Source of the DNA: Acetobacter sicerae | GTDB taxonomy: Bacteria > Pseudomonadota > Alphaproteobacteria > Acetobacterales > Acetobacteraceae | Assembly: GCF_011516765.1 (NCBI RefSeq) | Contig: NZ_JAAABN010000008.1 | Coordinates: 100,266-164,265 of the forward strand | Length of the DNA: 64,000 nucleotides | Direction: 5' to 3' | Shown: one piece after another, positions 19,995-28,004 of the stretch | How the letters are laid out: each line of letters starts with the position of its first letter | Numbering within the stretch: the stretch's first letter is position 1 | Notes under the pieces: model-generated | Told to the model about the DNA's origin: nothing | What the model saw: only the letters and a program-made list of their open reading frames with translations | The model's database searches: none | Made by a program: the position numbers and the translations under genes

Positions 19995-20737
19995 GGTTCT
20001 CCTCCATGCCCGGTTTCGGGACGACGACCCTGCCCATGCACCAGCACGATTGCGAAATAGGGGCAGTCCTCGTCGCTGGCTTCGGCGAGACGGATCACCC
20101 GCTGGCCGGGCATGGTGCCGCGCTCCACCAGCCATGCATCCTCAAACCGACCGGAGGCGGCCAGAGCCCGGCGCACCTTGGGCAGATTTCTGCCGGTCTT
20201 CATCACAACCAGCGCATCCGCAGTCCGCATATGTTGAGTCAGGTCGGCCTCCGGCATCGTGCCGGTCAGCACGGTGAGCACATCGTCGCCCCATGTGATC
20301 GGAATGCCTGTGGCGTTCCAGCAGCCGGTCATGCCGGTGATGCCGGGGACGACTTCCATCTCGACCTGGCCCTGAAGCCGCGCGTGCAGATGCATGAAGG
20401 AGCCGTAGAAGAACGGATCGCCCTCACACAGCACCACCACTTCCTGCGTTCGCGCCAGATCGGTCAGACGGCCCGCCCAGTCATCGTAAAAGCTGGCCAG
20501 CGCGCTGCGATAGGCGGGACTGTTCACCGGCAGTTCGGTGGTTACGGGATATTCCATCGGATATTCGAGAGTGTCGGGAGCCAGCATCCCCTCGACGATC
20601 CGCCGCGCCTGACCTGCGCGTCCGGCCTTACGGAAATAGGCCACATGGCGGGCGTTGCGGATGAGTCGGTCGGCGCGCACGCTGATCAGGTCGGGGTCGC
20701 CGGGGCCGAGGCCGGTGCAGATGATCTTGCCGGACAT
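19991..20737 (-). CDS. cobI: Precorrin-2 C20-methyltransferase, CobI
   Basis: A 248-residue tetrapyrrole methylase with ICTGLGPGDPDLISVRADR, the CobI-specific stretch EYPVTTELPVNSPAYRSAL, VVLCEGDPFFYGSFMHLH and VVPGITGMTGCWNATGIPI. It methylates precorrin-2 to precorrin-3A, the entry step from uroporphyrinogen-derived precorrin-2. It is coupled to cobJ by a 4-nt overlap and follows cobH after 4 nt. Confidence 0.95.
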   Translation of the reverse strand: MSGKIICTGLGPGDPDLISVRADRLIRNARHVAYFRKAGRAGQARRIVEGMLAPDTLEYPMEYPVTTELPVNSPAYRSALASFYDDWAGRLTDLARTQEVVVLCEGDPFFYGSFMHLHARLQGQVEMEVVPGITGMTGCWNATGIPITWGDDVLTVLTGTMPEADLTQHMRTADALVVMKTGRNLPKVRRALAASGRFEDAWLVERGTMPGQRVIRLAEASDEDCPYFAIVLVHGQGRRPETGHGGEP

Positions 20738-20741
20738 GACG

Positions 20742-21371
20742 CTATTCTGTCCGACTGGCCAGAGCGTTCACCGCCGCGACCGTGATCGCCGAGCCGCCCA
20801 GACGCCCCCTGACTGTCAGCGAGGGCACAGGAAGCGCCTCCATCAGCGCGTCCTTCGATTCCGCAGCGCCAACAAAACCGACCGGACAGCCGATGATCGC
20901 CGCCGGTCGGGGGCAGGCGGGGTCTTCCAGCATGTTGAGCAGGTGGAACAGGGCGGTGGGCGCGTTGCCGATGGTCACCACAGCTCCCGCGAGGTACGGA
21001 CGCCACAGTTCAAGCGCCATGGCCGACCGGGTATTGCCCGCCCTGCGGGCCAGATCGGCCACGCATGGATCGTTCAGCGTGCAGATCACGTCATTGTCGG
21101 CGGGTAGGCGTGCGCGGGTAATCCCTTCGCTGACCATGCGTGCGTCACACAGGATTGGCGCCCCCGCCTCCAGCGCCGCGCGTGCTGCGATCGCCATATT
21201 GGGCGAGAAGGCGATATGCTTTTCCAGACCGACCATGCCGGCTGCATGGATCATCCGTACGGCGACGATCTCTTCTTCCGGGGTGAAGCGCGCCAGATCG
21301 GCCTCCGCCCGGATGATGGCGAAGGAGCGGCGGTAGATGGCAGCGCCGTCGGTTTCATACTGGTAAGGCAT
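20742..21371 (-). CDS. cobH: Precorrin-8X methylmutase, CobH
   Basis: A 209-residue protein of normal CobH length. The catalytic His is at about 42 in VRMIHAAGMVG, with the family segments DARMVSEGITRARLP and AIIGCPVGFVGAAESKDAL. It moves the C11 methyl to C12, giving hydrogenobyrinate. Start ATG 21371 overlaps the 3' end of cobG by 17 nt. Confidence 0.95.
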   Translation of the reverse strand: MPYQYETDGAAIYRRSFAIIRAEADLARFTPEEEIVAVRMIHAAGMVGLEKHIAFSPNMAIAARAALEAGAPILCDARMVSEGITRARLPADNDVICTLNDPCVADLARRAGNTRSAMALELWRPYLAGAVVTIGNAPTALFHLLNMLEDPACPRPAAIIGCPVGFVGAAESKDALMEALPVPSLTVRGRLGGSAITVAAVNALASRTE

Positions 21372-22524
21372 TTGGATTTTCCATCAGCGTTCCGGGATCG
21401 GCCAGCAACTGTTCGACCGTGAGGGGAGAGGATGCGGGAGAAGAGGCAGCGTTGCCGTCCCTGACAAGGGCAAAACCACGGGCCTGAGCCACGAGGGTCA
21501 GCGATGTCGGTCCGGGATGCGCGCACCCTTTCGCACACCCGGACACATGCAGCATCCTGTCGACAGGGACATGTGGCGCGAGCGCGCGCGCCAGCGGTCG
21601 CGTGGGTTGCAGGGCCTGAGTGCAACCGGGCAGACCGGGACAGGCGATGACACGCAGCAGGGGATCGTCCGCGCGCGTGATGATACCTTCGATATCAGGT
21701 GCGCCGATCCGCTCTTCGAGCAGCAGCATGCGCCATGGTGTGGCGCGCAGAGGGGCGATAGTGGCAAGGGCGGACAGCGCACGCGCCTGCATCTGCCCGA
21801 AGGCGAAGCCGATCATGAACCCGACGGCCGATTGGCCGGGCGCAGGAGGCGGCATGTCGGTCATCGGTGCGGCTTCGATTACGTTAAAGGCGGCGGGCAG
21901 CGTTGCGCCGTCAGCCAGATGCGCCACCATCCGTTTCCGACCGCCGCTGGAGATGAACCAGCGGGCCAGACTGAGCGCAGTGTCGACGGCGGTATCCGGT
22001 GTGACCCGTGCGCCGCTGGCAGCGCCATCGGCCCGGCAGAGCAGGGCTCCCGTGGCGTCGCGTTCGATCCGGATATCGGCGGAGACGTCCCGCAGCATGG
22101 GGGTGACACCGGTATCGACGGCGAAGCCGAATTTGCCGGGCAGGTCGAGCGCCCGGTCGTTCCGCAGTGCGCTGCCCAGCCGTTCGGCCAGTTCCGCCGT
22201 GCCGTCGCCGCTCTGCCAGAACGGCGTCACGACGATATTGCGTCTGGCTTCCGCTTCAGGCGTCGCGTCGATGAGGCCCAGCGCAGCAAGGCCCATGACA
22301 AGCGGGGCATAGGTCGGGTCGGTAACCCCACGAATCTGGATGTTGGCCCGTGCAGACAGGTCGATCAGTCCGTTGCCATATTGCCCGGCCAGACACGCGA
22401 GACCGGCGGCCTGCGCCTGGGTCAGTCGCCCGATGGGAGGACGGACACGGACCAGCAGTCCGTCACCGGATGACATCGGGCGAAGAGCGCCGGGACACCA
22501 GCCCTTGACCAGCGGTGCGGTCAT
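21355..22524 (-). CDS. cobG: Precorrin-3B synthase, CobG
   Basis: A 389-residue nitrite/sulfite-reductase-fold monooxygenase. N-terminal GWCPGALRPMSSGDGLLVRV and the ferredoxin-like SARANIQIRGV are present. The C-terminal Cys set for the Fe-S centre is CPGLPGCTQ and SGCAKGCAHPG. CobG needs O2, so this marks the aerobic pathway. ATG 22524 gives the standard N-terminus; it overlaps the stop of the preceding remnant frame (ATGA at 22521-22524). An in-frame extension to 22572 is not conserved-looking. Confidence 0.93.
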   Translation of the reverse strand: MTAPLVKGWCPGALRPMSSGDGLLVRVRPPIGRLTQAQAAGLACLAGQYGNGLIDLSARANIQIRGVTDPTYAPLVMGLAALGLIDATPEAEARRNIVVTPFWQSGDGTAELAERLGSALRNDRALDLPGKFGFAVDTGVTPMLRDVSADIRIERDATGALLCRADGAASGARVTPDTAVDTALSLARWFISSGGRKRMVAHLADGATLPAAFNVIEAAPMTDMPPPAPGQSAVGFMIGFAFGQMQARALSALATIAPLRATPWRMLLLEERIGAPDIEGIITRADDPLLRVIACPGLPGCTQALQPTRPLARALAPHVPVDRMLHVSGCAKGCAHPGPTSLTLVAQARGFALVRDGNAASSPASSPLTVEQLLADPGTLMENPNALPV

Positions 22525-22739
22525 GACGCCTCGCACAGGCTGGCGGCGATGGTATTGCGGCGGATCGTCCACAGACCTGCTGCGGCGAACGTGCGGAAAC
22601 GATCGTGGCTTTCGCGGAAGACCACCTGCATGGTGATTTATCCCTTCCGCCTCATCTGGCCCGGTGGCGTGGCATGGGCCGCTTCAGTGTCGGCTGGAGC
22701 AGAGACGGGAATTTTCGCAAAGCCGGTTGAGGAACTCAT
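22521..22739 (-). pseudogene. Remnant frame at the expected cobW-cobN position
   Basis: One reading frame of 73 codons fills the space between the DUF1636 gene and cobG, interrupted by a single TAA after codon 33. It begins one base after the DUF1636 stop with an ATG and the start MSSSTGFAKIPV, reminiscent of CobW N-termini (…KIPVTVVTGFLGAGKTT in the family). It ends overlapping the cobG ATG with FRTFAAAGLWTIRRNTIAA, reminiscent of CobN C-termini (GLW-x-PR-x-NS pattern). Inference: an internal deletion fused the 5' end of cobW to the 3' end of cobN. The matches are from memory and short, hence moderate confidence. It may instead be two tiny peptides. Confidence 0.45.
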
Positions 22740-22740
22740 G

Positions 22741-23097
22741 TCATCGCTCCTGCGGAGGGAGGCGGGCAAGGCTCTGTTTGCGGAAAATCTGCGAGCACTG
22801 GCTCCAGGGTACCAGACCGTCGGGGGTAGCCGCATAGGCGGTGGCGCCGGTCAGGATCTCGGCCGCGTCGTCTTCACTGAGACGCCCATAGACGTAGCTC
22901 CAGCAGCCGGGTGCGGTCAGTGCTATCACGCAGCCATTACTGCAGGCGGACAGGCATTCAACCGGTGCGATGGTAAGCTTTTCGGGCATGGGTTTATTGG
23001 CCAGCGCGCTGTAGAGGCGAGCGCCTGCCACGGGTTGCCCCTTCACGGTCGGTTGACCTGCTCGGCAGGTCGTACAGACGAGGAGTGTCGCGTTCAT
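22741..23097 (-). CDS. DUF1636 family metal-binding-type protein
   Basis: A 118-residue protein starting MNATLLVCTTC. Cys pattern: CTTCRAG near the N-terminus and CLSACSNGCVIAL in the middle, then AWSYVYG-like GCWSYVYGRLSEDDA. This thioredoxin-like ferredoxin fold (DUF1636) is typically encoded beside cobW/cobN and under cobalamin riboswitches. ATG 23097 follows AGGAGT-like sequence poorly; the frame is open to 23262 but that part is riboswitch leader. First gene after the riboswitch. Its role in cobalt/B12 metabolism is not established. Confidence 0.85.
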   Translation of the reverse strand: MNATLLVCTTCRAGQPTVKGQPVAGARLYSALANKPMPEKLTIAPVECLSACSNGCVIALTAPGCWSYVYGRLSEDDAAEILTGATAYAATPDGLVPWSQCSQIFRKQSLARLPPQER

Positions 23098-23210
23098 GTC
23101 CCAGCTCTGTTCAGCAACCGGGGTGTCCGCGGCCAAACCCCGACCGCGAACGGACAATGGGGAGCGTCCAGCCGGTTGCAGCGCACCCCGGCTGCCCGTT
23201 GTCTCATTTT

Positions 23211-23375
23211 GCTGGCAGGTCTCCCGGCTCCCGGATTCAGGGTTTCCCCAGTGATCACCCACCTTCCCGACGATGCGTCAGTGGCATTGGGCGATCTTTC
23301 CGGTAACGGTCGCGGGGGCGGCTGTGCCTGGGTCGGCCCTTTCGGGCAGGCCTGTCACATTCCCTCTTAGCCACT
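23211..23375 (-). promoter_or_regulatory. Cobalamin riboswitch
   Basis: Read on the minus strand, the conserved blocks occur in order: AGAGGGAATGTG, then ACAGCCGCCCCCGCGACCGT, GGAAAGATCGCC, the B12 box TGCCACTG, GGGAAGGTGGGTGATCA, and the closing GGGAGACCTGCC. This is the AdoCbl aptamer architecture. It leads into the DUF1636-cobG-H-I-J genes; the 113-nt spacer to ATG 23097 would hold the expression platform. Adenosylcobalamin binding is expected to shut off the cluster. Confidence 0.95.
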
Positions 23376-23783
23376 CTACAGATAACCCTATAGAGCAGAA
23401 CCAATAGATCGGCTGTTGGGGCAATGCGCCTCTTATGTCAAGCGAGGAAGCCCATCATGACCCATGCCTCGGACCCGGACAGCAACAGCTTGGCTGATAC
23501 TGTCTGTTAGGCCGGACGCGACAGGATCACGGTCTTCACGCAGGGGAGAAAGGCTGCAGATCGTCCGTGCCGGGGGCAGGGAACGGGACATTCTCATCCG
23601 GTTTCGGGATGGCCCTGCGCGGTCGTCCTGCTGGCTATCTGCAAGGGCTCTTCGGATACAAACCTTCGATAAAGGCTGAATTCACCGGAAACGGATAGCC
23701 AATAAGCGCTGCTTTGAACGGGTATCGGGTCTTTCTGCCTTCCCGAGCACAATAGTCTCGTCAGCAGACAAGACAAAACGCCA
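23376..23783. other. Intergenic region between cob riboswitch and leuA
   Basis: About 400 nt. It must contain the promoter for the riboswitch transcript near 23380-23430. Short open frames on both strands have no start signals or recognisable content. No repeat seen. Confidence 0.5.
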
Positions 23784-23813
23784 TAAAAAAAGCCGCCCCA
23801 TGAAAGGGCGGCC
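23784..23813 (-). terminator. Rho-independent terminator after leuA
   Basis: Stem gccgccc/gggcggc with a short loop, followed on the minus strand by a run of eight T. It lies 28 nt after the leuA stop. Confidence 0.9.
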
Positions 23814-23841
23814 TCATAATGCTTGATAAAGGAAGCAGATT

Positions 23842-25416
23842 TCAGCCCGCGACCAGCTCTTCCGGCTCACCGCGTGTCCGCTTGACCAGCAGCTTGTTCA
23901 GCGCGTGGATGTAGGACCGCACGGCAGAAACGACCGTATCGGCGTCAGCGCCCTGACCATCGACCATCTTGCCGTTTTCTTCCAGACGCACGGTTGTGCG
24001 TGCCTGCGCATCGGTGCCTTCGGTGACGGCGCCGACAGAGAACAGGGCCAGACGCGCATCGTGCGGGAAGGCGCTGCGGATGGCGTTGAAGGCTGCATCG
24101 ACCGGACCGTTGCCGTTGGCGGTCGTTTCCACGGCTTCACCGTCGATTTCCAGAACCAGCGTTGCTTCCGCAGGGCGCTGCGAACCGGCCACCACATCCA
24201 GCGACAGGAAGCGGATGCGGGCATGATCGCGGACTTCATCGTCAACCAGCGCGATGATGTCCTCGTCGTAAACGACCTTCTTGCTGTCAGCCAGATCCTT
24301 GAAGCGCTGGAAGGCTTCGTTCATCTTCTCGTCGCTGATCGTGTAACCCAGCGCCGCCAGCTTGTCGCGGAAGGCCGCACGACCGGAATGCTTGCCCAGC
24401 ACCAGCGAGGTCTTGGACCAGCCGACACTTTCCGGCGTCATGATTTCGTAAGTCGCGGCGTTCTTCAGCACGCCATCCTGATGGATGCCGCTCTCATGGG
24501 CAAAGGCGTTGCGACCGACGATGGCCTTGTTCGGCTGAACGTCAAAGCCCGTTGTCGTGGACAGCATCTTCGACAGCTTCAGCAGCTTCGTCGTCTCGAT
24601 GCGGTTGGTGTAGGGATACTGGTCGTGGCGGGTGCGGATCGCCATGACGATCTCTTCCAGCGCCGCATTGCCCGCGCGCTCGCCGATGCCGTTGATCGTG
24701 CACTCGATCTGACGGGCGCCGCCGCGCAGGGACGCCAGCGTGTTGGCCACGCCCAGGCCCAGATCGTTATGATTGTGCGCGGAGAAGATCACCTGATCCG
24801 CGCCCGGCACACGCTCTTTCAACATGGTGAAGATGCGTTCCATGTCTTCCGGCGTGGCGTAACCGACCGTGTCAGGGATGTTGATGGTCGTCGCGCCTGC
24901 CTTGATGGCGGCTTCAACGCAACGGCACAGAAAGTCAGGGTCCGTGCGGGAGCCGTCTTCCGCGGACCATTCGACGTCGTTCGTCAGGTTGCGGGCGGCC
25001 TTGTTGCCGGTGGTGATGATTTCCAGAACGGTCTCCGGCTCCATCCGCAGCTTGTATTTCATGTGCAGCGGGGAAGTGGAGATGAAGTTGTGGATACGAC
25101 CGCGTTCGGCGTGCGCGATGGCGTCGCCTGCCGCCTGAATGTCGTTCTTGCCGCCGGAACGGGCCAGCGCGCAGACAACTGAGCCCTTCACGACGCGGGC
25201 GATTTCAGCGACGGACTGGAAATCGCCCTTGGACGCGACGGGAAAGCCCGCCTCGATCACGTCCACGCCGAGATCGGCCAGTGCTGCGGCCATGCGCAGT
25301 TTCTCTTCCAGATTCATGGAAAAGCCGGGCGACTGCTCGCCGTCACGCAGCGTTGTGTCGAAGATGAAAACGCGGTCGTCGGTGACGCGGCCGAAGGAAG
25401 GATGGTCGAAGGTCAT
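23842..25416 (-). CDS. leuA: 2-isopropylmalate synthase
   Basis: A 524-residue LeuA: HMGL-like TIM barrel with FDTTLRDGEQSPG at about residue 20, GFPVASKGDF, metal-binding SAHNHNDLGLGVAN, GIGERAGNAALEE and HESGIHQDGVLK. A C-terminal LeuA allosteric domain follows (about 390-510), where leucine binds. It condenses 2-oxoisovalerate with acetyl-CoA, the first leucine-specific step. ATG 25416 gives the usual N-terminus; an in-frame extension to 25467 is not family-like. Preceded by a candidate Leu-codon-rich leader peptide. Closed by the terminator at 23784. Confidence 0.96.
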   Translation of the reverse strand: MTFDHPSFGRVTDDRVFIFDTTLRDGEQSPGFSMNLEEKLRMAAALADLGVDVIEAGFPVASKGDFQSVAEIARVVKGSVVCALARSGGKNDIQAAGDAIAHAERGRIHNFISTSPLHMKYKLRMEPETVLEIITTGNKAARNLTNDVEWSAEDGSRTDPDFLCRCVEAAIKAGATTINIPDTVGYATPEDMERIFTMLKERVPGADQVIFSAHNHNDLGLGVANTLASLRGGARQIECTINGIGERAGNAALEEIVMAIRTRHDQYPYTNRIETTKLLKLSKMLSTTTGFDVQPNKAIVGRNAFAHESGIHQDGVLKNAATYEIMTPESVGWSKTSLVLGKHSGRAAFRDKLAALGYTISDEKMNEAFQRFKDLADSKKVVYDEDIIALVDDEVRDHARIRFLSLDVVAGSQRPAEATLVLEIDGEAVETTANGNGPVDAAFNAIRSAFPHDARLALFSVGAVTEGTDAQARTTVRLEENGKMVDGQGADADTVVSAVRSYIHALNKLLVKRTRGEPEELVAG

Positions 25417-25527
25417 GAAAAGCCCCGGTATGACGTGTCTTGGTCCCTGTTTCGTCCTTTTAGGCACGAAACGCTCTGCTGACGATATCCCCTAAGCGTT
25501 ATCGGCAACGCATGCCGATGGGCGCGC

Positions 25528-25626
25528 TCAGGGGCGGATAAGTCGAAGGAGAAGCTGGGAGAGGCCGCGCGTGGTCGTGGCGCTGAAGCGCTTCATCGAC
25601 TCGGAACGGGCGGCGGCAATAGTCAT
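25528..25626 (-). CDS. Candidate leuA leader peptide (attenuator)
   Basis: A 32-codon frame 111 nt upstream of leuA on the same strand. It ends in the Leu-dense stretch GLSQLLLRLIRP: five Leu in eight codons (CTC, CTT, CTC, CTT, CTT) just before the stop. Directly downstream is a perfect hairpin atcggca/tgccgat, and further on gtttcgt/acgaaac before leuA. Attenuation by Leu-rich leaders upstream of leuA is known in Proteobacteria. No strong ribosome site is visible and no T-run follows the hairpins, so this is a candidate only. Confidence 0.45.
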   Translation of the reverse strand: MTIAAARSESMKRFSATTTRGLSQLLLRLIRP

Positions 25627-25773
25627 GCTGGGTAAAATACTGGATCAGCAGAGAGATGCAACCCAAAGATGGATGCAACCTGTGGCGACAGGGTGATTGC
25701 CTGTGTGCTGATGATGGACCTGATCGCATATTGCGCGCTGTTCTGCGCGAGGAAAGACCGGACTTTCCGTCGC

Positions 25774-25813
25774 GACGTCATGCCTGACAGCACGGTGTGT
25801 CAGGCATGACGTC
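25774..25813. repeat. Perfect 16-bp inverted repeat
   Basis: gacgtcatgcctgaca and its exact reverse complement flank an 8-nt loop, 9 nt after the stop of the leftward exported-protein gene. Probably a transcription terminator or 3'-end stabilising hairpin, although no T-run follows on the minus strand. Confidence 0.6.
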
Positions 25814-25821
25814 AGGATCAC

Positions 25822-26253
25822 TCAGTCCTGAAGCGGGAGGAGGAAGGTGCCATCGTCCAGTTCGGTGCCGCGCTGGGCAGCATGAGCGCAGGAAGCGGTA
25901 CGAACATCGCTTTCTGCCGCTGTGAGATCAATCATCTGACCCGGACCGACCATCAGCTTGCCGACACCGCCAGCAGCATAGGCGGGGTCATTTTTGACAT
26001 CGGCGCGCTTGGCCAGTGAGCGACCGAGCGAACGCACCGTGGTGTCGTCATCGATATCGTGCGCGTGGCAGTAGTACATCAGACCGGCGATGTTGCCGAC
26101 GGAAGCATTGTCCACTGTCGGGCCGGGTCCCACAGGAGCCTCGGCTACCGAAGAAGCCGCTGCGGGAGCTGCCGTCTGGGCAGACGCCACACCAGCGGTC
26201 AGTGTCAAACCGCATACAGCTGCAAGAGCGACGGATTTGCACAGTGATTTCAT
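25822..26253 (-). CDS. Exported protein of unknown function
   Basis: A 143-residue protein with a clear Sec signal peptide (KSLCKSVALAAVCGLTLTAG, cleavage after VASAQ) and an Ala-rich linker. The mature domain contains LMYYCHAHDIDDDTTVRS and ASCAHAAQRG; two Cys could form a disulfide in the periplasm. I do not recognise the family; similar small exported proteins occur in acetic acid bacteria as far as I recall. ATG 26253 is preceded by AGGAGAT, while the longer frame to 26274 is not needed. Monocistronic, closed by the hairpin at 25774. Confidence 0.75.
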   Translation of the reverse strand: MKSLCKSVALAAVCGLTLTAGVASAQTAAPAAASSVAEAPVGPGPTVDNASVGNIAGLMYYCHAHDIDDDTTVRSLGRSLAKRADVKNDPAYAAGGVGKLMVGPGQMIDLTAAESDVRTASCAHAAQRGTELDDGTFLLPLQD

Positions 26254-27403
26254 GAAAAATCTCCTGAAAGCCAAATTGCCGCACTACTGTTGGCTTCTCT
26301 CAGGATGGGAGCAAGAGGTCTGGGTGCTGGTCTGTTATGCGGGAGTTCTTCTTATTTATGGCTGTTTACCATCAATTCGGACCGTTGAGGTCTTTAATTA
26401 TTCATGAATATACTTTTTATTCGTATATTTGTTTTTCATGTTCTGAATGATTTGTTGTGGATTTCTTGTCGAGCCACAGGCGCTTCTATAAAGCATGGAC
26501 ATGTCTCCGGTTCCGTCTCTGTGCGTTGAAGGGAGGAGAGATTGTTTCGCACGGCTCGGGTGAGGGGGCTGTGTCTTCCTTGAATACAGGCAGGGTCCAG
26601 GGACTGCGCTGGACGTAATTCTTCGATGTGACGGGGTGGTCGTTAATAATACCTCTGGTGACTGCCACCCTGCCTTATAGGAGTGCGGTTCTGGAATAAT
26701 ATCGGCCTCAAAAGAAGGGTTTCTGGTTTTGAGGCTTCAGACCGGAACGCACCTTAACTGGCAGACACTCATGATGTTCCTGTCCATGTCTTCAGGTTCT
26801 GTTTCATGTGATCTGCTGTGGGTGAAGCGGGACATGAGTGCTGGTGATTTCCATCGCTTCGAGCAGATGGGCGCTGCGCTGTGTGAGGCTGGGAAACGGC
26901 AGGAACTTTCCCCGCTGTCATCGGTTTTTGATCGCAAAGAAGAATGCCGATCTGGCGAATGAAATATTCGTGAGCCTGATAAACTTAATTTGTGAATAGA
27001 ACATATTTGTTTTTAGTTGAAATTGGCAATGTCGTATGACACCCTGCTTGATGTCGGATAAGAACAATAAGAAATGGCGGCGACCTTCGGGTCGCCGTTT
27101 TCATATTTTCCGCATGACGGCGGGACTTCAGTGGGTTCGGCCGTTTCTGTTCTTGTTATTGGCGACAGTCCTGTCAGTTGCAGGAACGGATATGCTCACC
27201 AGTCATCCCGTGTGCGCTGTTTCACTTCATGACAGCTTAACGTCAGACGAAGCGCCATGAGAGCCGGCGCTGGGACACAGCGTTCAGATTCTCCATACGG
27301 ACTGCGTAGGGCGAGAGAGTTGTTGTGTTTCTCGACATCCTGAATCAGTAACGCTGTCACAAACAGGTTCTTCGTGATTGTCATGAGCGCAGGAGTTCGA
27401 CAG
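26254..27403. other. Gene-poor region of about 1.1 kb
   Basis: No gene here has good support. A 63-codon frame at 26771-26962 (+) and a 48-codon frame with a hydrophobic stretch at 27114-27260 (+) are open but lack ribosome sites and known domains. The one strong signal is the terminator at 27078-27101. A tiny frame MSYDTLLDVG at about 27029-27061 lies just before it. The segment is AT-richer than its flanks and may be decayed DNA or may encode a small RNA. Confidence 0.5.
27078..27101 (+). terminator. Orphan Rho-independent terminator (UUCG loop)
   Basis: Stem cggcgacc/ggtcgccg, loop TTCG, then TTTT. It is not adjacent to any supported gene on the + strand, so the transcript it ends is unidentified (see findings). 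Confidence 0.8.
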
Positions 27404-27748
27404 ATGCCGCAAAAAATTCAGCCGGGAGCCCTATTCAAGGAAAATCTTCAGCAACTGCCTTCCATCGACGGCGTGCAGCGCATCGATCTGCTTGACGGAG
27501 CGGGAAAGGTCGTCGCCAGTATCGAAAATCTGCCGGGCAAGCAGGGTTCGCTGGCTGTTTATCAGTATCTCAAGCAGACTTTTGGAAAGCTCGACGCAAA
27601 GGCAGCTGAACATGGACTGACTGTTTTCGGTGAGCACACGGTGGATGCGCGAAACCGGCCGGGAGCGCATCCGAATATTGATCGCCTGCTTGAAATTGTG
27701 GCTGGCGAAGCGCCTCTGGAGATCGAAATTGTTCCGGCCCGCACCTGA
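27404..27748 (+). CDS. DUF2322 family protein
   Basis: A 114-residue protein: KIQPGALFKENLQQLPSI, then VASIENLPGKQGSLAVYQYL, and the C-terminal RNRPGAHPNIDRLLEIV. I recall this as the DUF2322 family, small soluble proteins of unknown function. ATG 27404 is preceded by AGGAGT at 27391-27396, which sets the start; the frame is open to 27374. A decayed paralogue lies at 36823-37147. Confidence 0.8.
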   Translation: MPQKIQPGALFKENLQQLPSIDGVQRIDLLDGAGKVVASIENLPGKQGSLAVYQYLKQTFGKLDAKAAEHGLTVFGEHTVDARNRPGAHPNIDRLLEIVAGEAPLEIEIVPART

Positions 27749-27870
27749 AATGACGGCTCTGCTGTGAAGGCGATGGCGAGGACCGGTTTCCATCGTCTCG
27801 CTGCGCTTTCTTTGGCGATGACACGTGACGACCATTATTGGCCGTCTTTCAGACTGTACGGCAGCCTCAT

Positions 27871-27919
27871 TTCAGGGCTTTGCCCTGCACCCACAAAGGG
27901 GCGCAGATCCTTTGATCCG
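27871..27919 (+). repeat. Dispersed intergenic repeat, copy 1
   Basis: Core gggctttgccctgcacccacaaaggggcgcagatcctttgatcc, read here in two parts. Related copies lie at 35128-35177 (same strand) and 61019-61066 (opposite strand). The internal complementary halves (gggctttgcc and aaagggg…cctttgatc) allow two small hairpins. Always between genes, near gene 3' ends. Confidence 0.75.
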
Positions 27920-28004
27920 ATTTGTTAAAATAGAGGGCTAGAAGGCCCTGCTTTGTTGTCAGTATGCACACCATTCAGCGCCAGAAAGAAACCCTCCGGT
28001 CATC

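Noticed and set aside
22549..23370. 273-codon plus frame over DUF1636 and the riboswitch
   Set aside because: It is the reverse complement of the DUF1636 gene and the aptamer; no start signal.
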